Part shown: positions 1 through 8,188 of the stretch, piece by piece
How positions within the stretch are numbered: position 1 is the first letter of the stretch
How the letters are laid out: the number at the start of each line of letters is the position of its first letter
Assembly: GCF_017357425.1 (NCBI RefSeq)
Contig: NZ_CP014571.1
Span: forward strand, 1,240,001 to 1,304,000
Reading direction: 5' to 3'
From: Arthrobacter sp. D5-1
GTDB taxonomy: Bacteria; Actinomycetota; Actinomycetes; Actinomycetales; Micrococcaceae
DNA length: 64,000 nt
Translations under genes and position numbers: made by a program
Notes under the pieces: model-generated
What the model was told of the DNA's origin: nothing
What the model saw: the letters and a program-made list of their open reading frames with translations, nothing else
Databases searched by the model: none

Positions 1-14
1 AGGTCCCAGTTCAT

Positions 15-830
15 CTATTTGGTGACGTCCGCGCCGAAGTACTTTTCGGAGATCTTTGCCATGGTTCCATCTGCCTGGAGGTCGGCCAAGGCCTTGTCCA
101 CGGCCGCCGTGAGTTCCGTTGAACCCTTGCGGAAGACGAACGCGCTTTCGGTCTTCTCGGGCGCTTCGGCCGCGACCTTCAGACCGGAGTCAGGGGTGTT
201 CTTGGCGTAGTCGAGGTACGTGAGTTTGTCATTCACGGTCGCGTCCACGCGGCCCTGCTGGACCAGCGTGGCGGACTGTGCCCACCCTTCCACTGCCTGC
301 ACATTGGCGCCGGCTTCCACGGCCATTTTGTAGAAGTTGCTGGTCAGCGACTGGGCGGTGGTCTTGCCTTTGAGGTCCGCGAAACTGTTGATGCCGGTGT
401 TGTCCGACTTGGTCACCACGACGCCTGTGGAGATGGTGTACGGAGTGGAGAACTCGTACTTGGCCTTGCGTTCGTCGTTGATGGAAATCTGGTTGGCGAT
501 GGTGTCGAAGCGTTTGGAGTCCAAGCCGGCAAAGATGCCATCAAACTGTGTCTCCTGGAACGTTGCCTTCACGCCGAGCTTTCCGGCCACAGCCTGTGCG
601 ATCTCGACATCGAAACCTGTGAGGTCCCCGGCGCCCTCTGCATGGAAGCTGAAGGGGCGGTAGGTGCCCTCGGTGGCGATAACCAACTCACCCTTGGACT
701 TGACGTCCGAAAGGGAGGTGTCTCCGCCTGACTGAGCGGGAGTTGAACCCCCACCGCACGCTGTGAGCGCTAGGGCGGCCGAGGCCAGAGTGGCGGCAAT
801 GACGGAGCGGCGGGTGCGAAGGCTGTTCAT
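15..830 (-). CDS. Amino-acid ABC transporter substrate-binding lipoprotein
   Basis: Extracellular solute-binding protein of the polar amino-acid (SBP family 3) class, 271 aa. The N-terminus has a positively charged start, a hydrophobic stretch and the lipobox LTAC with Cys25, so the protein should be a membrane-anchored lipoprotein. The body shows the family pattern: a YRPFSF segment near the start of lobe 1, GFDVEIA, and a closing KYFGADV. The overall look is close to cystine/polar amino-acid binders, but the ligand cannot be fixed from sequence. The partner permease and ATPase are not in the window and may lie beyond its left edge, downstream on this strand. A TAAGAT -10 box ends 6 nt before the ATG, which suggests a leaderless transcript. 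The 240 bp upstream (831-1070) hold only this promoter as far as I can see. Confidence 0.93.
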   Translation of the reverse strand: MNSLRTRRSVIAATLASAALALTACGGGSTPAQSGGDTSLSDVKSKGELVIATEGTYRPFSFHAEGAGDLTGFDVEIAQAVAGKLGVKATFQETQFDGIFAGLDSKRFDTIANQISINDERKAKYEFSTPYTISTGVVVTKSDNTGINSFADLKGKTTAQSLTSNFYKMAVEAGANVQAVEGWAQSATLVQQGRVDATVNDKLTYLDYAKNTPDSGLKVAAEAPEKTESAFVFRKGSTELTAAVDKALADLQADGTMAKISEKYFGADVTK

Positions 831-836
831 GGAGCC

Positions 837-842
837 ATCTTA
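837..842 (-). promoter_or_regulatory. -10 box of the lipoprotein gene (leaderless type)
   Basis: On the minus strand the hexamer TAAGAT is followed by six bases and then the ATG at 830. The spacing puts the expected transcription start at or next to the start codon. No Shine-Dalgarno sequence fits between them. Confidence 0.5.
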
Positions 843-1070
843 GCCACCGTAAGGAGCCTTGCTGGGAGCGGGACCGCTGATGCCCGCACCAAGGGCGTTA
901 AAAAGGCTGAGTGGGGGCGGTCCCCAACAGCCCGCCACCACTCATCCCCCCAATTGTGATCGCATGGGCGCCACATCCACCGGAAACCCGTTCTCTGATT
1001 CCGGTGTCAGGCTGCAAACCGTGTTCACACATTCATGATTGTGCCACGATCTAATGCTTTTGTGAAAGTC

Positions 1071-1778
1071 TTACGCTGCGAGACGTTGTTTTCTTCGCGA
1101 ATAGGCCTTGGAGAACCAGATTCCGGCCAGGCCAATGCACGTGGACATGGCTGCCGAGTAGTTGATGAGGACCCTTAGCCATGCCTCGGAAAAGGGGATC
1201 AACGGGAAAAGTTGGGACAGCAGGAGCAGGCTCAATCCCAGGAGCAGCAACGCCGAAGCTACCCGGAGCAGCACAGGGGCCGCGCTCACCACGGTCCGCC
1301 AGATCGCGGGCACCAGGCAGGCCGCTACGAATCCCGGGTAGAAGCGCCCCATGAACGCATAGGCCTCCAGGGACGGCCCCCAGGTCAGTCCGCTCATGCC
1401 CGCTGAGGACCCTCGCGTGTCCGTGATGACGAAGAAGTAGACGGTAAGGATTGCCACGATGGCCCCGACACAAAGACCAACGGGACCTCGGATGGCACGG
1501 ACGGCAGAGGGCGAACCGAACGCGGTGGCGATCTTGATGCCCATGAGGAAGAACGTGGCATACAGGAGGAAGCGCAGGATCAGGTTCCCGACGTTTATTC
1601 CGCCAAGCCAGCCGTCAAGGACCAGGTAGGGCGCTTCGATGCTGATGAAAATGCTCAACGAGATCAGGGAGAAGATGTAGAACACCACACGGTTCTCGCC
1701 CCGCAATGCGCTGGGGATCCGTGCGACCGTGACAGCCAGACATACAACCAGCGTCACCCATGGCAGGACAGCCGTCAT
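1071..1778 (-). CDS. Multi-spanning membrane protein of unknown function
   Basis: A 235-aa protein with about six to seven hydrophobic segments spread over its whole length and a basic tail (SRRKQRLA). I do not recognise the family. The ATG at 1778 overlaps the TGA of the upstream regulator gene in an ATGA junction, so the two are translationally coupled and probably act together. XRE-type regulators paired with integral membrane proteins of this size are common in actinobacteria, but the role of such pairs is not established. An in-frame start further upstream is possible but would lie deep inside the regulator gene. Confidence 0.75.
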   Translation of the reverse strand: MTAVLPWVTLVVCLAVTVARIPSALRGENRVVFYIFSLISLSIFISIEAPYLVLDGWLGGINVGNLILRFLLYATFFLMGIKIATAFGSPSAVRAIRGPVGLCVGAIVAILTVYFFVITDTRGSSAGMSGLTWGPSLEAYAFMGRFYPGFVAACLVPAIWRTVVSAAPVLLRVASALLLLGLSLLLLSQLFPLIPFSEAWLRVLINYSAAMSTCIGLAGIWFSKAYSRRKQRLAA

Positions 1779-2497
1779 CCTAGGTTCTCCCAAATTCTTT
1801 CGGTACGTTCGTGGTCTTGTTCCTGGCGCTTCAAAGTCTTGCCCAGTGCCAGGAGCCGTTCGCCGGCCAGGGTAACCAGCGAGCTTTGGGTCATTCGGTC
1901 CAGGGCTTCCCGGCGGGCATTCGGTGGCCACCCGGCCTCGGCCTCAGTGATCAGCCCGCCAGCTACCAGTCCTCCGGCGGGTCCGACGCCGGCAGCCCGG
2001 GAAGTGGCGATGGCCAGTTCCGGCGGCAGCCTGTTGGCCGTCAGATGGGCCGAGAAGTTCTGCGGCGCAATCCCGGTGGCTTCGCTGACGCGGTGCCGCA
2101 ACTCGCCGTCGTCGATCGCGTCTACCCAGTTCCGCACCGACGTAGGGTGCGGAGGTTCGGAAAGCAGGGCCGCAGGGGCAGCGCTTGGCTCGCTGCGTTC
2201 CACCACTGCCCGCAGCAGATCGATCGTGGCGACCTGGCTGACCAGTTCACAGGGCGTCGGGGGCACCGGGCCACCCCTGAGGTCGGCGTAAAGGTCAAAC
2301 GTCGACAGGGCCTGCACCGGATCCACCTGGAATCCGCGGCTGATGCTCACCAGCGTGGACTCGGCAACCTTTCCGCGGACCAGTTGCTGGGCCAGCGTTG
2401 TCCGTTTGATGCCGGCGATCCTGCAGACATCAGCCGTGCTGGCATCGGGCGCGACGCCGTGAAGCCAGCGCTGGAACGCCTTGGACGGTAAGGGCAT
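1775..2497 (-). CDS. XRE-like helix-turn-helix regulator
   Basis: A 240-aa protein with an N-terminal helix-turn-helix (roughly residues 18-60, containing ADVCRIAGIKRTTLAQQL) of the XRE type. A second, weaker helix-turn-helix-like segment follows around residues 135-175 (VSEATGIAPQNFSAHL). The ATG at 2497 is chosen because the domain begins right after it; the longer reading frame upstream runs into the divergent promoter region. The gene is coupled (ATGA) to the membrane protein downstream and is divergent from the ABC-F operon, so it is a candidate regulator of both. That role is inferred from position only. Confidence 0.72.
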   Translation of the reverse strand: MPLPSKAFQRWLHGVAPDASTADVCRIAGIKRTTLAQQLVRGKVAESTLVSISRGFQVDPVQALSTFDLYADLRGGPVPPTPCELVSQVATIDLLRAVVERSEPSAAPAALLSEPPHPTSVRNWVDAIDDGELRHRVSEATGIAPQNFSAHLTANRLPPELAIATSRAAGVGPAGGLVAGGLITEAEAGWPPNARREALDRMTQSSLVTLAGERLLALGKTLKRQEQDHERTERIWENLG

Positions 2498-2564
2498 GGG
2501 GAACTTTCCGGGACGGGTCGCGGGGGAGGGTATGAGAAAGCCGCACGTGGGAGTACGAAACGAT

Positions 2565-2593
2565 TTTACGCCGACGCCACATTGAATTATGCT
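2565..2593 (+). promoter_or_regulatory. Candidate promoter of the ABC-F operon
   Basis: TTTACG (2565-2570) and TATGCT (2588-2593) are separated by 17 bp, a plausible -35/-10 pair. Transcription would begin near 2600, just before the hairpin at 2603. Confidence 0.4.
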
Positions 2594-2602
2594 TGATGCT
2601 TG

Positions 2603-2648
2603 AACCCGTTGGTCCGTACACCCCCCAAGTCCGGACCAACGGGTTTTT
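2603..2648 (+). terminator. Intrinsic terminator-like hairpin in the leader of the ABC-F gene (candidate attenuator)
   Basis: A perfect 14-bp stem pairs AACCCGTTGGTCCG (2603-2616) with CGGACCAACGGGTT (2632-2645) across a 15-nt loop and runs into five Ts on the plus strand (2644-2648). The reverse strand has no T-tract after the stem, so the signal points rightward. The only neighbour to its left is transcribed leftward, so there is no upstream gene for it to terminate. It sits between the operon's candidate promoter and the ABC-F start at 2707, as an attenuator would. A tiny reading frame, MPAGIAA, follows at 2651-2674. Confidence 0.6.
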
Positions 2649-2706
2649 CCATGCCTGCGGGAATCGCGGCCTGAGTTCCTGCGTTTCCCTGCTGGAGGAT
2701 AGACAC

Positions 2707-4374
2707 ATGACAGCAACCTTGGTGGCCAAGGATCTTGCCGGTGGCCACGGCCATCGCACCCTTTTTTCCGACCTTTCCCTGACCGTTGCGCCCGGCGACG
2801 TTGTGGGCGTCGTGGGGGCGAACGGCGCCGGAAAGTCCACGCTGCTTCGCATCCTGGCCGGCGTGGACCAGTCGCAAGCGGGCAGCGTCAGCCTGGCGCC
2901 GTCGGACGCGTTTGTGGGCTGGCTGCCCCAGGAGCACGAGCGCACTGCGGGGGAGACCATCGCTGCCTACATTGCGCGCCGGACGGGGTGCGCCCAGGCC
3001 ACTGTGGAGATGGAAACAACTGCCGAGGCCCTCGGCTCCGGGGCTCCGGGGTCCGATGACGCGTACTCCTTGGCCTTCGACCGCTGGATGGCCTCCGGGG
3101 CAGCGGACCTTGAGGACCGCATTCCGGCTGTGCTGTCCGATCTCGGTCTGGAACTTGGCGCCGACGCCCTCATGACAGGGCTCTCCGGTGGGCAGGCAGC
3201 ACGCGTGGCTTTGGCCGCGCTGCTGCTCAGCCGCTTCGATGTCGTCCTCCTGGACGAACCCACCAACGATCTCGACCTTGACGGCCTTGCCCGTCTTGAA
3301 GCTTTTGTTCAGGGCCTGCGGGGCGGCGCTGTCCTGGTGTCCCACGACCGCGAATTCCTGGCCCGCTGCGTCACCACTGTGGTGGAGTTGGACCTCGCGC
3401 AGAACTCCGTGGCCGTGTATGACGGCGGCTACGAGGCGTTCCTCGAAGAGCGCGCCGTGGCCAAGCGCCACGCCCGTGAACGCTACGACGAATTCGCCAA
3501 CACCAAAGCAGACCTCATTTCCCGTGCGCGCACCCAGCGCGAATGGAGTTCCCAGGGCGTCCGGAACGCCATGAAAAAGAACCCGGACAACGACAAGATC
3601 CGTCGCGCCGCAAGCAGTGAGTCGTCCGAGAAGCAGGCCCAGAAGGTCCGGCAGATGGAGTCGCGCATTGCCCGCCTCACCGAGGTGGAGGAGCCGCGCA
3701 AGGAGTGGCAGCTGCAGTTCAGCATCGGCCAGGCACCCCGTTCAAGTGCCGTCGTCGCCACCTTGCGTGACGTCGTCGCGCGCCAAGGTGACTTCACGTT
3801 GGGACCGGTGAACCTCCAACTCAACGGCGGCGAACGCATCGGCATCACAGGACCCAACGGCGCCGGTAAATCGACACTGCTGCGCCTGTTGCTTGGAACG
3901 CAGGAACCGGACGACGGCGATGCCTCCATGGGTGCCTCCGTCGCCGTCGGCGAGATTGACCAAGCACGTGGACTGCTCGACGGCGGGCAGCCGCTTGGCG
4001 ACGCCGTCGAAGCCGTGCTGGTGGACTGGAACAGCGCCGATGTCCGGACGCTCCTGGCCAAGTTCGGGCTGAAGGCCGACCACACCTCGCGCACGGTGGA
4101 TTCGTTGTCCCCAGGGGAGCGGACACGTGCGGCCCTTGCGCTGCTGCAGGCCCGTGGCGTGAACCTGCTGGTACTGGACGAGCCCACCAACCACCTGGAC
4201 CTCCCGGCGATCGAGCAACTCGAAGAGGCGCTGGAACACTACGAGGGCGCACTCCTCCTGGTCACCCACGATCGCCGGCTGCTGGAAAACGTGCGCCTCG
4301 ATTCACGCTGGCACCTCAACAACGGACAGGTCCAGGAACTGCACCACACCCCCAGCCAGGAGAAGCAACCATGA
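2707..4374 (+). CDS. ABC-F family ATPase (ribosome-protection / resistance type)
   Basis: A 555-aa soluble protein with two ABC domains in tandem and no membrane segment. Domain 1 has Walker A GANGAGKST (37-45), signature LSGGQ (about 159) and Walker B DEPTNDLD. Domain 2 has GPNGAGKST (about 382), LSPGE (about 468) and DEPTNHLD (about 491). A long, charged interdomain linker of about 100 residues lies between them, the part that in known ABC-F proteins reaches into the ribosome. ABC-F proteins bind the ribosomal E site; many protect against macrolide, lincosamide or similar antibiotics. The ATG at 2707 has GGAGG at the right distance. The gene is coupled (ATGA) to the exporter gene behind it and preceded by a terminator-like leader hairpin. 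The antibiotic or stress it answers to is unknown. Confidence 0.92.
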   Translation: MTATLVAKDLAGGHGHRTLFSDLSLTVAPGDVVGVVGANGAGKSTLLRILAGVDQSQAGSVSLAPSDAFVGWLPQEHERTAGETIAAYIARRTGCAQATVEMETTAEALGSGAPGSDDAYSLAFDRWMASGAADLEDRIPAVLSDLGLELGADALMTGLSGGQAARVALAALLLSRFDVVLLDEPTNDLDLDGLARLEAFVQGLRGGAVLVSHDREFLARCVTTVVELDLAQNSVAVYDGGYEAFLEERAVAKRHARERYDEFANTKADLISRARTQREWSSQGVRNAMKKNPDNDKIRRAASSESSEKQAQKVRQMESRIARLTEVEEPRKEWQLQFSIGQAPRSSAVVATLRDVVARQGDFTLGPVNLQLNGGERIGITGPNGAGKSTLLRLLLGTQEPDDGDASMGASVAVGEIDQARGLLDGGQPLGDAVEAVLVDWNSADVRTLLAKFGLKADHTSRTVDSLSPGERTRAALALLQARGVNLLVLDEPTNHLDLPAIEQLEEALEHYEGALLLVTHDRRLLENVRLDSRWHLNNGQVQELHHTPSQEKQP

Positions 4375-6284
4375 GCATGGACCGCGTGGCCTGGAGCTCG
4401 CTGTACAACATCACCACTGCCAAGAGCGGATCCAAGCCGTTCTCCAAGGAAACCCTGAAGCGGGTCATGGCCTTCGCCGCACCGCACAAGGGCAAGCTCA
4501 TCGCCTTCGTGATCGCTTCCATCGCAGGTGCTTTCCTGGCTGTCGCCACGCCCGTGCTGGCAGGCCAGGTGGTTGATGCCATCATCGCCAACGCCGGGGT
4601 GGGGACGGTCATTTGGCTTGCGGTCCTGATCGCCATCGTCGCCGTAGGTGAAGCCGGTGTGGGGCTGGTGACCCGCTGGCTGTCCTCCATCATTGGCGAG
4701 GGCGTCATTGTGGACCTCCGCACCCGCGTGTTCGACCACGTTCAGCGCATGCCTATCGCCTTCTTTACGAGAACCCGGACGGGCGCGCTGGTCAGCCGCC
4801 TCAACAACGATGTCATCGGGGCGCAGTCCGCCTTCGCCGGCACGCTGTCCGGCGTCGTCAGCAACGTGGTGGCTTTGGTCCTGACCCTGGTGGTCATGTT
4901 GAACACCTCCTGGCTGGTCACTGTGCTGGCCATGGTGTTGCTGCCGATCTTCCTGATCCCGGCCCGGCGCATGGGCTCCAAACTGGCCGACCTCCGCCGT
5001 GAAGCTGCCGCGCACAACGCCGCCATGGGCACACAAATGACCGAAAGGTTCTCTGCCCCGGGCGCCACGTTGGTGAAGTTGTTCGGCCGCCCGGATGAAG
5101 AGTCCCGTGAATTTGCTGAGCGGGCAGGCCGGGTCCGGGACATCGGAATCCGGACCGCCATGCTCCAGTTCACGTTTGTCACGGCCCTGACGCTGGTATC
5201 GGCGCTCGCCTTGGCCCTGGTCTATGGGCTGGGCGGTTGGCTGGCGCTCGGCGGGCAGCTTGCCCCGGGCGATGTTGTGGTCCTGGCGCTCCTTCTCACC
5301 CGGCTTTACGCCCCACTGACAGCCCTGTCCAATGCCCGGGTGGAAATCATGAGCGCATTGGTCAGTTTCGAGCGGGTCTTTGAAATCCTTGACCTGAAGC
5401 CGCTGATCACTCAGAAGCCCGACGCAGTGGCTGTTCCGACCGGGCCGGTTGCTGTGGAATTCGACGACGTCCGGTTCTCCTACCCCTCCGCCGAAAAGGT
5501 ATCGCTGGCTTCCCTGGAGGACGTTGCCACCTTGGATACCCGCGGCGGGGAGGAAGTCCTGCACGGGGTCAGCTTCCGGGTTGAACCCGGACAGACCGTA
5601 GCCCTGGTGGGTTCCTCGGGCGCCGGCAAGTCCACCGTGGCCCAACTGCTCTCACGCTTGTACGACGTCGACTCCGGCGCGGTGCGCCTGGGCGGACAAC
5701 AGCCAGGAGCCGGTGTGGACGTTCGCGACCTCAGTTTCGATTCCCTCCGGGACACCATGGGCATGGTGACCCAGGACGGGCACCTGTTCCACGAAACCAT
5801 CGCCTCCAACCTGCGCCTCGCCCGGCCCGATGCCACCGAAGAGGACATGTGGGATGTGCTCCGGCGGGCACGCCTGGAGCCGATGATCCGGTCCTTGCCC
5901 GATGGCCTCGAAACCGTGGTGGGAGAGCGCGGCTACCGGCTGTCCGGCGGCGAACGCCAACGGCTCACCATTGCCCGCCTGCTCATCAAGCAGCCCCGCG
6001 TAGTGATTCTCGATGAAGCCACAGCAGCGCTGGACTCCACCAACGAAGCCGCCGTCCAGGCGGCCCTGGGTGAGGCACTCGAGGGGCGTACCGCCGTCGT
6101 GATTGCGCACCGGTTGTCCACCATCCGTGCGGCCGACGCCATTCTGGTGGTGGAAGACGGCAGGATCGTGGAGCGTGGCACGCACACCGAACTGCTGGCC
6201 GCGGACGGACGTTACGCCGAGCTGTACCAAACGCAGTTCGCTGAGGCCACGGCGGTGGCGCAGGAAGCTGTCCCGGAGCTGTAG
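4371..6284 (+). CDS. ABC exporter, fused transmembrane and ATPase domains
   Basis: A 637-aa half-transporter: six membrane helices over roughly residues 35-330, then a nucleotide-binding domain with Walker A GSSGAGKST (about 414), signature LSGGERQ (about 524) and Walker B ILDEATAALD. All catalytic elements look intact, so a homodimer is likely. Family members export drugs, lipids or peptides; the substrate cannot be read from sequence. Its ATG overlaps the stop of the ABC-F gene by four bases, and the shared transcript suggests a combined resistance role: ribosome protection plus efflux. Confidence 0.92.
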   Translation: MSMDRVAWSSLYNITTAKSGSKPFSKETLKRVMAFAAPHKGKLIAFVIASIAGAFLAVATPVLAGQVVDAIIANAGVGTVIWLAVLIAIVAVGEAGVGLVTRWLSSIIGEGVIVDLRTRVFDHVQRMPIAFFTRTRTGALVSRLNNDVIGAQSAFAGTLSGVVSNVVALVLTLVVMLNTSWLVTVLAMVLLPIFLIPARRMGSKLADLRREAAAHNAAMGTQMTERFSAPGATLVKLFGRPDEESREFAERAGRVRDIGIRTAMLQFTFVTALTLVSALALALVYGLGGWLALGGQLAPGDVVVLALLLTRLYAPLTALSNARVEIMSALVSFERVFEILDLKPLITQKPDAVAVPTGPVAVEFDDVRFSYPSAEKVSLASLEDVATLDTRGGEEVLHGVSFRVEPGQTVALVGSSGAGKSTVAQLLSRLYDVDSGAVRLGGQQPGAGVDVRDLSFDSLRDTMGMVTQDGHLFHETIASNLRLARPDATEEDMWDVLRRARLEPMIRSLPDGLETVVGERGYRLSGGERQRLTIARLLIKQPRVVILDEATAALDSTNEAAVQAALGEALEGRTAVVIAHRLSTIRAADAILVVEDGRIVERGTHTELLAADGRYAELYQTQFAEATAVAQEAVPEL

Positions 6285-6290
6285 GGCTTT

Positions 6291-6689
6291 TTACGTGAGC
6301 AGCGGGATGATGTGATCCGTCAGCAGCGGCGCCAGATCGCTGGGCAAAGGTCCGTTGAGGTCCAGCCAGCGGATCTCGGCGATCTCCGCTGAGGGGTGCG
6401 CTTCCCAGGTTCCAGGGGCTGTGAAAACGGTGGCCTCGATGGTGGTCGCCGCTTCGTTGGCAGCGACCGCAAGCCAGACGCCCAGCGGCTGGAGCAAGTG
6501 CGGTGCTACCTCGATGCCCACTTCTTCATGCAGTTCCCGCGACGCTGCTTCAGCTGCCGTTTCGCCGGGCTCCGGCTTACCGCCAGGATGCATGAACTTG
6601 TTTGTGCCACGCTTCCGGACGGTCAACAGTTGGCCATCCTGGTTGTAGACGCAGACGGCGCTCACCACGATCAGGTCTGGTCCGGTCAC
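6291..6689 (-). CDS. Nudix hydrolase
   Basis: A 132-aa Nudix protein with a textbook Nudix box: G, five residues, E, seven residues, REL, one residue, EE, one residue, GI (within GKPEPGET...RELHEEVGI). These residues bind the metal that hydrolyses nucleoside-diphosphate-linked substrates. The start is GTG at 6689, which overlaps the TGA of the gene before it (GTGA), so the two are coupled. The specific substrate is unknown; house-cleaning of oxidised nucleotides is typical. It is convergent with the exporter gene, only 6 bp away. Confidence 0.9.
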   Translation of the reverse strand: MTGPDLIVVSAVCVYNQDGQLLTVRKRGTNKFMHPGGKPEPGETAAEAASRELHEEVGIEVAPHLLQPLGVWLAVAANEAATTIEATVFTAPGTWEAHPSAEIAEIRWLDLNGPLPSDLAPLLTDHIIPLLT

Positions 6690-7144
6690 ACTGGCCTCCC
6701 GGCATCGAGGCGGACCAGATGCGATTCCAACAGGAGATCCTTCGCCGGTCCATGGACATCCCACGTGAAGCTGAACGAATCCGGGCCCCGGTAGATGTAG
6801 TTGACGCGGTAATCGTCGGGATCGCACCAGTGCTTGTCCTGATGTCCCTGCTCAGAGAAGCTCATGACGTGGAATGGCCTGCCGTCGGGAAAGAACACGT
6901 CCATCGAATCCGCTGTGGCGCCTGGTTTGAGGAAATATTCGCGGAAAGCCGGGCCGGAATGCGAAGGCCAGTGCATGGTTCCGTCTTCGCGGTAGTCCAG
7001 TCCGCCGTCGGGATTCAAGGAATAGCGCACGACGCCGGTAAAGGTACCGTTGGTGCCTGAGGCGCGGTCCAGGAGGGTTCGCTCCACACTCCAGCTGCCG
7101 GCCAGGTAGGCCTGCAAGTCCTGGGTGGGTTGCTGGTGATTCAA
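6686..7144 (-). CDS. DUF6314 family protein
   Basis: A 152-aa soluble protein beginning with LAGSWSVERTL and containing regularly spaced Trp/Tyr/Phe residues in alternating strands (YREDGTMHW, SFSFTWDVHG), which suggests a small beta-barrel. The pattern matches my memory of the DUF6314 family. No catalytic residues are obvious. It is translationally coupled to the Nudix gene, so the two may act on the same metabolite. The tRNA-Arg gene ends 2 bp upstream of its start, so it may be expressed from the tRNA promoter. Confidence 0.75.
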   Translation of the reverse strand: MNHQQPTQDLQAYLAGSWSVERTLLDRASGTNGTFTGVVRYSLNPDGGLDYREDGTMHWPSHSGPAFREYFLKPGATADSMDVFFPDGRPFHVMSFSEQGHQDKHWCDPDDYRVNYIYRGPDSFSFTWDVHGPAKDLLLESHLVRLDAGRPV

Positions 7145-7145
7145 G

Positions 7146-7218
7146 TGCCCTCGATTGGAATCGAACCAACGACACCGGCTTTAGGAGAGCCGTGCTCTAT
7201 CCACTGAGCTACGAGGGC
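7146..7218 (-). tRNA. tRNA-Arg (anticodon CCU)
   Basis: The minus strand folds into a full cloverleaf. The acceptor stem GCCCTCG/CGAGGGC is perfect and the D stem is GCTC/GAGC. The anticodon stem CGGCT/AGCCG encloses the loop CTCCTAA (anticodon CCT), and the T arm is GTTGG-TTCGATT-CCAAT. The discriminator base is A and the 3' CCA is not encoded. It reads AGG codons. Confidence 0.95.
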
Positions 7219-7313
7219 CTGTATGTCCATGGCTCTGAATCCCACTGCTGGAGCTCAGGGGCCCGGACACGACTACAAGCATACAAGCTGCCGGGGCGCT
7301 GCCCGAACACCGC

Positions 7314-7319
7314 TAGGCT
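7314..7319 (+). promoter_or_regulatory. -10 box, leaderless type, of the DUF998 gene
   Basis: TAGGCT followed by seven bases and then ATG at 7327. No ribosome-binding site is visible. Confidence 0.5.
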
Positions 7320-7326
7320 GGCGAGC

Positions 7327-8148
7327 ATGACAGGGCCTTCCACTGCACCGGCGCAGGCCGGATCGTTCTTTCCCGACCTCCGTAACATCCGGGCCAACAT
7401 CGGCGGGTGGGCGCAGCTGAGCGTCGTCCAGTACTTCGTGGCCGAGGCTGCCGTGATCCAGGCGTGGGCGGGTCCCGAGCCCTACAGCCGGGCCACCGGA
7501 TACATCAGCGACCTCGGAGCAGTGTCCTGCGGTGTGTACGAGGACCGGGCCGTGTGCTCGCCGTTGCATGTGCTGATGAATGCCTCGTTCGTGGTGCAGG
7601 GACTGGCCCTGGTGCTGGGTGCGTTGTTCCTGACCGCGGGGCTTCTGTGCGTCGCGGCAAAGCCGGGTGTGGCGGCCCGCCGATTCCGGTCCGTTGCGGG
7701 TGGGGCCGGAGTTGGTAGGACTGGGGCGGGTGGCGCTGGGTCCGTTCCGGCCCGCGTGCTGACCGTGCCGTGGATCCTGGCTGTGGCCATCCGTGTCCTC
7801 ACCGGAGTGGCCGGCGTCGGAACCGTCATTGTCGGCCTGGTGCCCGAAGACCTCGGCTCGCCCTGGCATTTTGCGGGTGCACTGATGTTCTTCATCGGTG
7901 GTGGTTTCGCGCTGCTGCTGTTGGGCATCCTGTGGTTCCGGCAGACACCGATGAGCTGGTTCCTTGGGGCGTGCGGCCTGATCTGTATCGGTGCGCTTAT
8001 TATCGGCGGGCTCACCGGGATGGAGGTGCCCTTGCCCGGGCTCTTGGAACGGTTCATGGGGTATCCGGTGACCATAGGGCTGGCTGCCGCCGGTTTGGTC
8101 ATCGCGCAGCGGGTGCACACGGAACGGAAAGCGGCACGGTTGCGGTAA
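7327..8148 (+). CDS. DUF998 family integral membrane protein
   Basis: A 273-aa membrane protein with about six hydrophobic helices. The segment ATGYISDLGA followed by CSPLHVLMNASFVVQG is typical of DUF998 proteins, whose function is unknown. The ATG at 7327 is chosen because a -10 box ends 7 nt before it and the upstream extension would run through the tRNA gene. A glycine/alanine-rich insert (about residues 120-140) separates the two helical halves. It is divergent from tRNA-Arg and convergent with the next gene. Confidence 0.82.
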   Translation: MTGPSTAPAQAGSFFPDLRNIRANIGGWAQLSVVQYFVAEAAVIQAWAGPEPYSRATGYISDLGAVSCGVYEDRAVCSPLHVLMNASFVVQGLALVLGALFLTAGLLCVAAKPGVAARRFRSVAGGAGVGRTGAGGAGSVPARVLTVPWILAVAIRVLTGVAGVGTVIVGLVPEDLGSPWHFAGALMFFIGGGFALLLLGILWFRQTPMSWFLGACGLICIGALIIGGLTGMEVPLPGLLERFMGYPVTIGLAAAGLVIAQRVHTERKAARLR

Positions 8149-8188
8149 CCAGGGATGCGCCGGGCGCGGACCAAGCACCGGCGGATTG

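Noticed and set aside
4239..5645. 468-codon open frame on the minus strand opposite the ABC exporter
   Set aside because: Its translation is low-complexity (Gln/Gly/His-rich) and runs antisense to a gene with all its ABC motifs intact.
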